The notes beneath the pieces were generated by a model. That model saw nothing but the letters and a program-made list of their open reading frames with translations, had not been told where the DNA came from and did no database searches. A stretch of DNA of 30,000 bases from Halisarca cf. caerulea (Eukaryota; Porifera; Demospongiae; Chondrillida; Halisarcidae). A program made the translations under genes and the position numbers. Positions 1 through 10,582 of the stretch are shown here, piece after piece. Location: NCBI GenBank assembly GCA_963170055.1, contig CAUJGJ010000313.1, positions 6,942,479 through 6,972,478 of the forward strand, in the 5' to 3' direction. Every line of letters starts with the position of its first letter. Positions within the stretch are counted from its first letter, which is position 1.

Positions 1-587
1 CGTGACCTCGAGGCTGCATGACCATGAGAGATGGATGGAATTGTTTTCTGGTTTTATCGCTACTTTTACAAGCTCCACTTTCAGGTTAGTTTCCTACGTC
101 ACAGCTACAGCAGCTATATATAGTCTAAAATTACGCTAATAAGCGATTCAATCCAGCCAAGTACTTTAAGTAATTCATGAAATCCCGTGTATATCACTGT
201 CATCAGTGATCATTGGCATTGCTGATGCTAGTGGTGATATATCACGAAATGGTCGATAAGTTCTGTAATTGGCATTGATGGACAGCGGAATAATATTTAA
301 AAATCATTTTGGTTCTCAAAATTGCTTAAATGCATTCCCTTTTAGAAGTCTATTAGGATTGGGCAGTGGATTACAACAATTATCTCTATTCTCCCAAAAG
401 TGGAATAGATATTTATCATGAGCTTTCCAGCTATGTCATAATTCCAAACCCATCACCTTTTTGGTTTAAAATATAATTAAACTTGAAATAATATTACGAT
501 GGTATCCTCCAAGCTAACAATTTGTGTTTGTCTTTCTTTACAATGTACAGACAATTAAAGTTATAATATAAATATCATAGCGACATA

Positions 588-1033
588 CATTTACTGTACC
601 TCATGTACTGTAACTCATGTACTGTACCTCATGTACTGTATCTCATGTACTGTGCCTCATGTACTGTACCTCATGTACTGTATCTCATGTACTGTACCTC
701 ATGTACTGTACCTCATGTACTGTACCTCATGTACTGTACCTCATGTACTGTACCTCATGTACTGTACCTCATGTACTGTATCTCATGTACTGTACCTCAT
801 GTACTGTACCTCATGTACTGTATCTCATGTACTGTACCTCATGTACTGTACCTCATGTACGGTACCTCATGTACTGTACCTCATGTACGGTACCTCATGT
901 ACTGTACCTCATGTACGGTACCTCATGTACTGTACCTCATGTACTGTACCTCATGTACGGTACCTCATGTACTGTACATCATGTACTGTACCTCATGTAG
1001 TGTACCTCATGTACTGTACCTCATGTACTGTAG
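588..1033 (+). repeat. 14-bp minisatellite in G1 intron 1
   Basis: About 32 head-to-tail copies of TACTGTACCTCATG with single-base variants (TACGG, TATCTC, TACATC). Because 14 is not a multiple of three, the array reads open in all three forward frames as a 14-residue repeat ([14 protein letters not shown]); I regard those readings as spurious. The last copy ends CTGTAG directly at the Ig exon, so the array supplies the splice acceptor AG. Confidence 0.95.
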
Positions 1034-1408
1034 GTGATGCTCAGGTGTTCTTAGAGGGACCACCTGTTGAGAGTGTCTGCTACGGAAACACCATCTCTCT
1101 CATATGCTCCTATCCTACTGTGATGGAAATGGTCAATGGAATGCCCAAGTACATGTCTGAAAGAAATGAGTGGGTAGTGAATGGTACCAATCTCCGGCCA
1201 GATGGTATGACCACATCATCAATGACAGTAAACTCCACTGCTCAGATATTGAATGTTTTTCTCACAAGAGAGCAGTTTGGAGTTGGCATCCACTACTATT
1301 CCTGCTTCCTAGACCTTTACAACAGCACCACAGACTCTAGCAATGAAGTAGAGATCAGCCCACCAGGTAAGTGACGGAAATTATCCAACATGTGACATTG
1401 AATAAATA

Positions 1409-1588
1409 CAGTAGTACCCCTTTTGAGAGACCACCCTTAGGGATGTATAGAAGATGGTCTTTTAAACTTGCAGGTAGCCTTTGACAAGACAATATTAGTG
1501 TGTAGCATATTTACGTTTGTGACCGATAAGGCTGGCCTTACAAAAGGTTATCTGTTGCACATGTGGTCTCTCAAAGGATGTACCACTG
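1409..1588. mobile_element. Small TIR element (MITE) in G1 intron 2
   Basis: Termini are imperfect inverted repeats: the left end reads CAGTAGTACCCCTTTTGAGA and the right end, reverse-complemented, reads CAGTGGTACATCCTTTGAGA, both followed by GACCAC. A TA precedes the left end. The CAGT...ACTG ends and size (180 bp) resemble non-autonomous pogo/Tigger-type elements. It has no coding capacity and is absent from the same intron of G2. Confidence 0.75.
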
Positions 1589-2229
1589 CATTCATGTAGT
1601 ATTGGATTACCAACACCAGGAAACTTTCCTTGTCAACTTGTGGTAATATTACAGCTTTTCTGTCCACTTTACATCACATTTTTCAATACTAAATACAGAG
1701 ATGTGAGGTTGCAAATTGTCAAATTCTTGTTATGTCTTAATTTTTAAATGGTCTATCTTCCTCTCACTGTAATGTTGTCCTCCAGACCACCCCAATCCTC
1801 CTACATTGAGAGAAGCTGTCAATACAACCACATCTACTGCCACACTCAAGGTGGACCACAGGAAGACATGTTTCCAGGAGTGTACCTTTCACTACGAGGT
1901 CAGAGTCCACCCAGCTGACAGCCCCACACTGACATCCACAACCAACCACTCTACTGATGTGTTGAGTGTGAGTGGTCTCACTGGAGACACCATGTACAGA
2001 GCAGAGGTTGTAGCAGTGTGTGTGGGAGAGTCCACCATCAGAAGTGATCCACTGACTGTCACCTTCACAGCAATGGAAGGTGATTTGAGTGTGTGTCTGT
2101 TGTAGACTAGTGTTCCAACTGTTGTGAGTGTTGTCTCCCTCCACCCTCAGACAGTACAAGAGAGACTCCTACTTCACCCTCTGCTAATGGTATGACTGCT
2201 GTTCTTGTAAGTGTTGAAACTTTAGCAAT

Positions 2230-2640
2230 ATCACATAGAAACATAACAATACATGAACATGTACATCAGATGCAATGCCCTGTATACAATAATGACATGG
2301 TGTATATTCTCTCTGTATGATTTTTGTTTTTCCTTCGTGATTAACTTTTTCAATTCATTTCTTAATTTTGATTATAAAAATGTGTTGACTTCTACTTATT
2401 TACTTAATATTTACTATGTATTCATTTATTATTATTTTTTATTAAATTTTTATAATTGATTTTATTTATTATACTTATCTGTACTAATTGTTGTTCTTTC
2501 CTGGGTGCCTTCATAGTAGCCTCTGGCTATTGACCTCCCCAGTTTAATAAAGATTTCCTATCCTATACATCCCTATCCAATCTTTTTAGTATCTCCAAAT
2601 CTCTTTACAGTGCTTTGGTATATTGTGTACATGCCCAGTT
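2230..2640. other. AT-rich stretch of G1 intron 4
   Basis: Very T/A-rich sequence without a credible exon. It contains AATAAA near 2546 and a non-repetitive stretch at about 2500-2580 that could be the 3' end of an old retroelement. Nothing firmer can be said. Confidence 0.4.
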
Positions 2641-2670
2641 CATTTTACACAAGTACAGACACATGTGCCT

Positions 2671-2674
2671 ACAC

Positions 2675-2734
<60 letters not shown>
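2671..2734. repeat. (CA)n microsatellite before G1 membrane exon
   Basis: Nearly pure CA dinucleotides end about 34 bases before the membrane-exon acceptor. The same arrangement is present in G2 and G3, so the tract predates the duplications. Confidence 0.95.
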
Positions 2735-2735
<1 letters not shown>

Positions 2736-2918
2736 AGTATATCTTGATGCCCCCTCCACCACTACAGGTACATGTATTGAGAGATTGTCCACAGGTGTCA
2801 TTGCTGGTGTTGTGATATATAGGGTCGGTAGTAGTGAGTGTAATGATATTCATAGCTGGTTGTGGAGCTGGAGTGATAGCACATGTTGTTTATCAGAAGA
2901 CATTCAAACAGACAGCAA

Positions 2919-3037
2919 GTATGTGTTCCTGTTTGTCGACAAGTATGTCTGCCTGTTTGTCCATAAGTATGTGTTCTTGTTTGTCAACAAGTGTGTATTC
3001 CTGTTCAACAGCAAATATGTGTTCTTGTTTGCATGTA
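2919..3037 (+). repeat. 24-bp donor-bearing repeats, G1 intron 5
   Basis: Three good copies and degenerate further copies of a 24-base unit beginning GTATGTGTTCCTGTTTGTC and ending AACAA. Each good copy recreates an AA|GTATGT splice-donor-like site right after the membrane exon. Unlike G2, the intron does not stay open to the tail exon. Confidence 0.8.
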
Positions 3038-3251
3038 TGGGCATTTTTATACTTTGTCAGCACTGCCAACTACAAGCATTGACTGCATGTGGTCAATGAC
3101 ATGTTAGTGACTGCTTTCCTTTTGTACAGAATCCTCTGAATCTGCAGAAGATAAGGTGACCTCTTCCACTCCAGGTTACATGAATGTAGAACTGGAGGAT
3201 AAAAGTGTACCAATCACAGACAACCCAAGTTATGAACCTGTTCAGAGATAA

Positions 3252-3725
3252 AGTTATAAATTCTAGAAACTTCTAATTTAGCGAATTTTCACAATTCTTG
3301 TACATGTGTATGGGGCCAGGGAAGGTCATTATAACAAATGACGGGGGTTGTCACTGAGAATTCTTCCCTTTACCAGAAAACCACTTTAACTAGCTAAACT
3401 TTCATAATGGAATATTTACTGGGTCACGTCTATGGTTACATGAATTAATTTTTATTCACTGTAAACAGAAATTCACTTTCCGTTATACATCACTATGTCA
3501 TTGCGCAATTACCAGGGGACCGATGAAGATATTTAGGGACATCCCCTCGAGTAAAATGGCTTCCACTACTGCAGTCACAGCGCACGCGTATAGAACGCCC
3601 TCAATATGGCCGAACTCGTTTGGATGTCATTTGCTTAAAGAAACAACGAACGCCAGCAGACCGAAATATTTTAATCCACTCCCGTCTCCAGTCTTTTTCT
3701 AAACTCTGTGACCTTGAGGCTGATC
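3252..3725. other. G1-G2 intergenic and G2 promoter region
   Basis: The 3' flank of G1 differs from the conserved 3' flank shared by G2 and G3. AAAATGGC at 3553-3560, 173 bases before the G2 start, resembles the YY1-like site found before G4 and G6. No additional exon is supported. Confidence 0.5.
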
Positions 3726-6700
3726 ATGAAAGATGGATGGAATTATTTTCTGCTTTTATCGCTACTTTTACAATCCCCATGTTTAGGTTAGTTTCCTACG
3801 TCACGGCTACAGCATCGATATCGTAGCCTACAATTGCGCTAATAAGCGATTCAATACAAGTAAATATTCATACAATCATGTCCACATCAGTGACCATTGA
3901 TGATGTTAGTGGTGATTTATCACGAAATGGTCTATAAGTTGTGTAATTTGCATTTGGTGTAAATGGAGGACCAATCATAGGAGCAATGTAGTAGCACGCA
4001 AATAGATGAATGTAGGATGATGGATAACAGAATAATATTGAAAAATCATTTGTTATTATTCTCGAAATTGCTTAAATGCATTACTTCTTAGGACTTAAAT
4101 AGGATTCGGCAGTGGATTTCAATAATTATCTCTGATCTATTAAAAATGGGAGTAATATTTATCATGAACCTTCCAGCGATATCATAATTCTAAACCCATC
4201 ACCCTTTTGGTATGGCTTATCTAAAATTACCCTTGAAATAATAATATTATTATGATGGTATCCCTCCAAGCTAACGATTTGTGTTTGTCATATTGCAATG
4301 TACAGAGAAAGATATAATCTGAGTATTATAGTGGGACATTATATTCATGTACTGTACCTCATGTACTGTACCTCATGTACTGTACATCATGTACTGTACC
4401 TCATGTACTGTACATCATGTACTGGACCTCATGTACTGTACCTCATGTACTGTATCTCATGTACGGTACCTCATGTACTGTACCTCATGTACTGTACCTC
4501 ATGTACTGTACCTCATGTACTGTACCTCATGTACTGTACATCATGTACTGCATGTACCTCATGTGCTGTACCTCATGTACTGTACATCATGTACTGTACC
4601 TCATGTACTGTACCTCATGACCACAAGCACCTTGGATCAGCCATTGGAGAAGATCTCTTCCTGAAGAACTTCTTCAAGAAGAAGATCCAGAAATGGTCAG
4701 ATGAGTTACACACCCTCTCTAGCATTGCATCAATAGAACCTCAAGCTGCTTACTCTTGTTTTGTTCATGGTATGAAAAGTTCATTGAACTACTTCATGCG
4801 AACTACGCCACGTACTGCTGATTGCCTAGGTCCTATTGAAGACATCATTAGACATGAGTTCATTGCTGCCCTCACTGGCAGAGCCCCAATCTCTGATGTT
4901 GAACGAGAGCTACTAGCACTGCCCTGTCGTCTCGGAGGCCTTGATATTCCAGATTTTACGAAATCAGCAATATCACAGTTCCAGGCATCCAAACGTATTT
5001 GCAGCCCCATCGTTGACCTCATCCTTGACCATCAGCCATCACTCACTGCAGAAGCTGTGTCCAAGCAGAAAGAACTAAAACAGTGTGTCAAGTCAGAAAG
5101 AAGGAAAGCTCAAGTTGATAGTGCCTCCAATCTCAGTTTGCCCGACCACTTGTCCAAAGCCACTGAACTGGCCAAGGACAAAGGATCCTCCAGCTGGCTA
5201 ACTGCAATGCCTCTTGAGAAGTACGGATTCTCTCTCACCAAAAGTGAGTTTCGTGATGCCATAAGTCTGAGGTATGGATGGATGCCAGAAAGAATGCCTT
5301 CGACATGTGTATGCAGCGAAAGCTTTACCATTGACCATGCACTGAGCTGCCCACGTGGAGCACTACCAACCATCCGTCATAACGAGATCAGAGATCTGAC
5401 TGGCACTCTGCTAACAGAAGTATGCCCCGATGTTAGCTTGGAGCCCGCTCTTCAACCTCTCACTGGTGAAACACTGACCCTCATCTCATCCAACCATCAA
5501 GATGAAGCAAGAGCTGACATCGCAGCGAGAGACTTCTGGACCAATGGACAGAAAGCATTTTTTGATGTAAAGGTATTCAACCCTTTTGCTAAGTCCAACC
5601 AGAGGTTCTCACTTGCAGCATGTTTCAGCCACCACGAGAAATCTAAGAAGAGGGCATACGAACAGAGGATTATCGAGGTAGAGCATGGCTCATTCACCCC
5701 CTTAGTGTTCAGCACCACCGGAGGCATGGGGAGACAGTCCACCATCTTCTACAGTCGTCTAGCCTCCCTACTCGCAAGGAAGCGACATCAACCGTACAGC
5801 ACAACAATGGGCTGGCTTCGATGCCACTTGTCATTCTCATTGCTTCGCTCATCAATTCTCTGCATCCGAGGCTCCAGATCAAGTCGCCATGTGATCCCAC
5901 GATTCCCTGCAGCCACTGATTTGGCTGTTAGTGAATCAATGGTCAATTAATGTCTGACTATTTCAGTATATCAAATATTATCTATCTATTTCTGCATGTT
6001 TATGACAATATTTTTTCCTATACAGTTACTCCATCTGTAATTATTATTTTCTATTGTATAGTATTGTTTGATAATAACTGTGAACAGCCTAAAAACCTCA
6101 TGTACGGTACCTCATGTACTGTACCTCATGTACTGTACCTCATGTACTGTACCTCATGTACTGTACCTCATGTACTGTACCTCATGTACTGTACATCATG
6201 TACTGTACCTCATGTACTGTACCTCATGTACTGTACCTCATGTACTGTAGGTGATGCTCAGGTGTTCTTAGAGGGACCACCTGTTGAGAGTGTCTGCTAC
6301 GGAAACACCATCTCTCTCATATGCTCCTATCCTAATCTGATGGAAAGGATCAATGGAATGTTCAAGTATGCATCAACTGGCAGTGACTGGGCAGTTAATG
6401 GTACTATGATAACTCCAGATGGAGTTGACATGAGAATAGAGACAGTCAACTCTACAGCCCGGAGGTTGAATATCATTCTAACTAGAGAACAGTTTGGAGG
6501 TGGGATTTATAACTTTTCGTGTTCTCTACTACTGTACAATGGAAGAAGAGATGTCAGTGGTGAATTCCCTATCAATCCACCAGGTGAGTGAATGCATCTA
6601 TGTATTGCAAAGACTCAGCAGTAGAACATACGTAACCTGACAGTGTGTATTGTGACGTTTAGTCGTCCTGATTGCACAGCTCAACCTATACAGTCTTGAC

Positions 6701-7409
6701 TCTTTAATCCAGCTACAGTCATTGCACTAAAAGATGTTGGATTAAAGAGGGTGCTGAATTCACAAATCTTCTTACAATGCACTGTGCACATTCGGTACAC
6801 AATTCTATTGGCTGGATAGCAAGGATTCTGGATTAAAGAGTCATGACTGTACTACCTATGGCCAGTGTGGCCTTTATATTATAATATTGCTCCAGACCAC
6901 CCCAATCCTCCTACATTGAGAGAAGCCGTCACTACAACCACATCTACTGCCACACTCAAGGTGGACCACAGGAAGACATGTTTCCAGGAGTGTACCTTTC
7001 ACTACGAGGTCAGAGTCCACCCAGCTGACAGCCCCACACTGACATCCACAAGCAACCACTCTACTGATGTGTTGAGTGTGAGTGGTCTTACTGGAGACAC
7101 CATGTACAGAGCAGAGGTTGTAGCAGTGTGTGTGGGAGAGTCCACCATCAGAAGTGATCCACTGACTGTCACCTTCACAACAATGGAAGGTGATTTGAGT
7201 GTGTGTCTGTTGTAGATTAGTGTCCCAACTGTTGTGAGTGTTGTTTCCCTCCACCCTCAGACGGTACAAGAGAGACTCCTACTTCACCTCCTGCTAATAG
7301 TACGACCACTCCTGTGTCCACAGGTTTGTTTACAGTGGACCACATTGTATGATTGCAGAGCTAGTTTGACACATGTACACACACACGTGCGCGCGCACAT
7401 ACACACAGA

Positions 7410-7498
<89 letters not shown>

Positions 7499-8050
7499 CT
7501 CACACACACACACACACACACGCACACACACGCACACACACACACACACACACACACCAGTATATCTTGATGTCCCACCCCCACCCCCCCCACCCCCACT
7601 ACAGGTACATGTATTGAGAGGTTGTCCACAGGTGTCATTGCTGGTGTTGTGATTGGTTCAGTAGTAGTGAGCGTAATGATATTCATAGCTGGTTGTGGAG
7701 CTGGAGTGATAGCACTACTTGTTTACCAGAAGGCATCCCAACAGACAAGTATGTGTTCCAGTTTGTCAACAAGTATATGTTCCTGTTTGTCAACAAGTAT
7801 GTGTTCCTGTTTGTCAACAAGTATGTGTTCCTGTTTGTCAACAAATATGTGCTCCTGTTTGTCAACTTGTCACATCTCCTCATCATTCACTACAGAATCC
7901 TCTGAATCTAAAGAAGATAAGGTGACCTCTTCCACTCCAGGTTACATGAATGTAGAACTGGAGGATAAAAGTGTACCAATGACAGACAACCCAAGTTATG
8001 AACATGTTCAGAGAACTCAACTTACAAAACCTCTTTATGGAAACTTGTAG
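3726..8050 (+). CDS. G2: intact Ig-FN3 type I receptor with tyrosine tail (349 aa)
   Basis: Exons: signal peptide 3726-3786 ([21 protein letters not shown]), Ig-like 6251-6583, FN3-like 6896-7189, Pro/Thr stalk 7261-7323, membrane 7605-7748, tail 7896-8050. Total 1050 bp, all phase-1 joins. The Ig exon has [10 protein letters not shown] and YNFSC cysteines, a Trp (SDWAVNG) and N-linked sites. The FN3-like exon has extra cysteines. The membrane segment runs [20 protein letters not shown], followed by YQK. The tail carries YMNV, NPSYEHV and terminal YGNL. The FN3 exon differs from G1 by three residues, whereas most of the Ig exon is strongly diverged. Intron 1 contains the 14-bp minisatellite and a LINE fragment. 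Ligand unknown; a signalling surface receptor is inferred. Confidence 0.82.
4345..4618 (+). repeat. 14-bp minisatellite, left part, G2 intron 1
   Basis: About 19 copies of the TACTGTACCTCATG unit. The array stops abruptly at 4618 where the retroelement fragment begins, and resumes after it, so the retroelement lies within the array. Confidence 0.95.
4619..6092 (+). mobile_element. 5'-truncated non-LTR retroelement (RLE-type LINE) fragment
   Basis: An open frame from the repeat junction to TAA at 5948-5950 encodes the end of a reverse transcriptase and its C-terminal domains. HLGSAIG near the start fits RT motif E and the thumb follows. Further on is a C-x-C-x7-H-x3-C knuckle (codons at 5306-5350), then RHNEIRDL, then a possible restriction-like endonuclease core: RADIA, FFDVKV and a K-rich KSKKRAY segment. 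The palm and everything upstream are missing, typical of 5' truncation during target-primed reverse transcription. About 140 bp of AT-rich 3' UTR follows, ending in CCTAAAAAC without a long poly-A. A forward ATG at 4298 only fuses minisatellite to this fragment and is not a real start. No in-frame stop suggests recent insertion. R2/NeSL-like assignment is tentative. Confidence 0.75.
6097..6250 (+). repeat. 14-bp minisatellite, right part, G2 intron 1
   Basis: About 11 copies resume after the retroelement and end in CTGTAG at the G2 Ig exon, exactly as in G1. Confidence 0.95.
6691..6849. mobile_element. TIR element (MITE) in G2 intron 2
   Basis: 159 bp flanked by TA on both sides (6689-6690, 6850-6851). 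Ends are near-perfect inverted repeats: the left starts CAGTCTTGACTCTTTAATCC, the reverse-complemented right end starts CAGTCATGACTCTTTAATCC. TA duplication and CAGT termini point to a pogo/Tigger-like non-autonomous element. Missing from the equivalent G1 intron. Confidence 0.85.
7377..7557. repeat. (CA)n microsatellite before G2 membrane exon
   Basis: About 180 bp of CA with CG and TA interruptions, followed by the conserved CCAGTATATCTTGATG block and a C-rich acceptor. Confidence 0.95.
7749..7868 (+). repeat. 24-bp donor-bearing repeats, G2 intron 5
   Basis: Five 24-base copies. Positions 7749, 7773, 7797 and 7821 each begin with a GTATGT or GTATAT donor-like site after CAA; the fifth begins ATATGT and has lost GT. 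Read in the receptor frame, each gives an eight-residue Ser/Cys/Thr module (SMCSCLST). The whole 147-bp intron is a multiple of three and open from membrane exon to tail. Confidence 0.9.
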
Positions 8051-8357
8051 TCCATTGTTGTCTGTATTTAGTGATATCATTCAATGTAACATGTTATGAC
8101 TTTGTTGGATTTCTAATGGAAAATGAAAGTTATTTCCAATTAAACTATTTTCACACATCAAGTGAATATGTTTCTATTAGTTACTGTGGGATCAGTTCTT
8201 GTTGGCACACGAGAGCCATGGCACACATGCATGCAGGTATTTCATCACGTCCCGCTTTACTTACTTTACGGGTTTACTTAGATAACCGAAAAGAACAAAT
8301 AGATTTCTGCCATTCCAGCTTTATCATCCTACCTTTCCTGCAGTCCCTGTATGCGTC
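8051..8357. other. G2 3' flank and G3 promoter
   Basis: The first ~140 bases are closely similar to the G3 3' flank (11007-11150). The stretch just before the G3 ATG matches the G4 upstream region, including an ACGGGTTTACT block, CCATTCCAG and a C-rich segment. No exon seen. Confidence 0.55.
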
Positions 8358-9652
8358 ATGTTGCTAAGGAGATCCCAGAGAGAAAGTTGGGATTGTGTCC
8401 TATTTACTTGCCTATTTTCACTGTTCGAATCTCCAGTTGCAGGTGAGTTCCTCCCATGTTCTAATGGTATACTCATTTCATACTCTCATCTCCTCTAGAA
8501 ACATCCAGTAAACAGACAGACCTCTATATATCCAGATGAGTAGATACCAGTACTAGTCTGTCTGTTGGAGGTCCTGTAGGGATACAATGTCGTATGATAC
8601 ATACATGCCAAGAAGATAGACTTGAACTCAGATCGATCAGCAACATAAGACTGGTAGTCAGAGTCCCTCCTACCCATACTTGTACATGTAGTGGATGTGA
8701 TGTATGTCTTGTCAGTAGTGAGAGCTGATCAGGAGTACTACATGAGCATGTGTGTTGGCCAGGGGCTTAGCTTTATTCGTAGTGCATGTAGATGCATAAA
8801 TTTCTACCGAGTAGGGAGTAGGGTAGGAGATAAAAAATTTGGATAGCAAAGTTAATACAATGTCCTGTAGTTCTCCGGCAATGCAGTAGTGTTGCTATCA
8901 TTTCGGACTTGATTCACTCTTTGTTTCAGCTCAACAAGAGGTGGTCCTCACTGTGATGTCTGGTGAACAGTGCTTCGGTAGTAGAGTGACCCTCCTCTGT
9001 ACACATCCTGATCCTTTTGCTGATGCTGTCAAGTACCTCCCTCAACTGATCAACTGGGATGAGGATGGTACAACAATTGACTTCACTGACCCATCATTCA
9101 ATGCAAGGTTCACTCCCACCAGGTTGAACAGTACAGCTTCAACTCTGTCGTTTAATGTCACTGAAGAAGACCACAGAGATAGAGTGATTACATGTACCTG
9201 CTTTCTTGTCCTCAACAATGCTAACCGTTGTCGTGAAGAGAGTAATGTTGTCACCATTAATCCTCCAGGTGAGGGAATGCTACACTGTCAGCATCATGTA
9301 CATTGAATGAAGTAATTTTTGCATTGTTTTGATATTTCTGTATTCTCAGCTAGTAGAGAAGCCACTGCCTCCCAGAATAACCATACCATGCTCCAGTTGT
9401 CCTTACATCGTAGTATGGACTCATGACAAGAGATGCTTCAACCATCACACCTTCACTTACATCCTCACTTGGACCAAGACGGACACTCCAAGTGACCCAT
9501 CATCATCTGGAGGAGCCAACACAACAGAGAGTCAATATGACTTGAGGGGTCTACCTCCAGGAGAGTACTCAGTGAGTATTCAGGCAGTGTGTAATGACAA
9601 TGGCTCTGTTGAGAGTGATGTTGTCAGCATTCAGATCAGTTTACCATGTGAG

Positions 9653-9710
<58 letters not shown>

Positions 9711-9741
9711 TGTTTGTGTGTGCATGTGTGCGTGCACGTGT

Positions 9742-9796
<55 letters not shown>

Positions 9797-9827
9797 TGTC
9801 TGTGTGTGCATGTGTGCGTGCACGTGT

Positions 9828-9885
<58 letters not shown>

Positions 9886-10355
9886 ATGTGTGTGTGTTTG
9901 TACAGTATATCATATTATGCTTTCATTTGTGTATGTGCAATGCTTTGCTTGTGTATTGCCATCAGTAATATAACCACAACTGACTAGCTTGATCTGCTCA
10001 TGCATACTCAAATATACATTAATTTTATAGTTTGTAAGTGTGTACAGCAGGGGACCATTTGTGGTGTTACATGCAGACAATGTTCATGTGTGTATGACCC
10101 CACTTATGGTACTTAGTAACTGCAGCTTCATGTACATCATGTATGGTTTCTATCTCCAGCCCCACCCCCTACAACCGCCATACCCACCTCCTCTCAAGGT
10201 ATATACGGACTGGTATGTACATATAACTTCATTGACTACTAAACCTATTGAATTTTGTACCGTGTACATATACTTTGTGCATGGTTTTTCGAATTACACA
10301 CACTCACATACACCCACACGCACACACAGATGCACGCATGTACGCATGCATGCAT

Positions 10356-10421
<66 letters not shown>

Positions 10422-10425
10422 TCAT

Positions 10426-10520
<95 letters not shown>

Positions 10521-10521
10521 A

Positions 10522-10582
<61 letters not shown>

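Larger units (their letters stand above)
18..3251 (+). pseudogene. G1: Ig-FN3 receptor gene, frameshifted and tail-truncated
   Basis: Six exons are modelled: signal peptide 18-84 (start MTMRDGWNCF, hydrophobic core LVLSLLL), Ig-like 1034-1366, FN3-like 1786-2079, Ser/Thr/Pro stalk 2151-2189, membrane 2768-2918, cytoplasmic tail 3130-3251. Joins are phase 1. The Ig exon has VCYG, then LICSYP and HYYSC cysteines, a Trp and several N-glycosylation sites. Compared with G2 and G3, the membrane exon carries four extra bases (a TATA duplication near 2816-2821), giving 151 bp and a shifted frame before the hydrophobic stretch. The tail also ends early: after NPSYEPVQR comes TAA, so the terminal YGNL motif is absent. 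As read, it would give a secreted or aberrant product; a pseudogene is likeliest, but an allelic or assembly error is possible. The preceding promoter lies outside the window. Confidence 0.7.

Noticed and set aside
603..1374. Long forward open frames over the 14-bp array, one running into the Ig exon, as a repetitive Cys-rich protein
   Set aside because: A 14-bp repeat without stops is open in all three frames by construction. The signal-peptide exon at 18-84 and the TAG acceptor explain the Ig exon better, and G2 repeats the arrangement.
4298..5950. 550-codon protein with an MYCTSC-repeat N-terminus and a retroelement C-terminus
   Set aside because: It is a chance in-frame fusion of minisatellite and a 5'-truncated LINE fragment within an intron.
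9631..9968. His/Thr or Val/Cys repeat proteins from GT/CA tracts (also near 2.7, 7.4, 10.4, 13.0 and 24.6 kb)
   Set aside because: Pure dinucleotide microsatellites translate to such repeats on either strand; they sit in introns.
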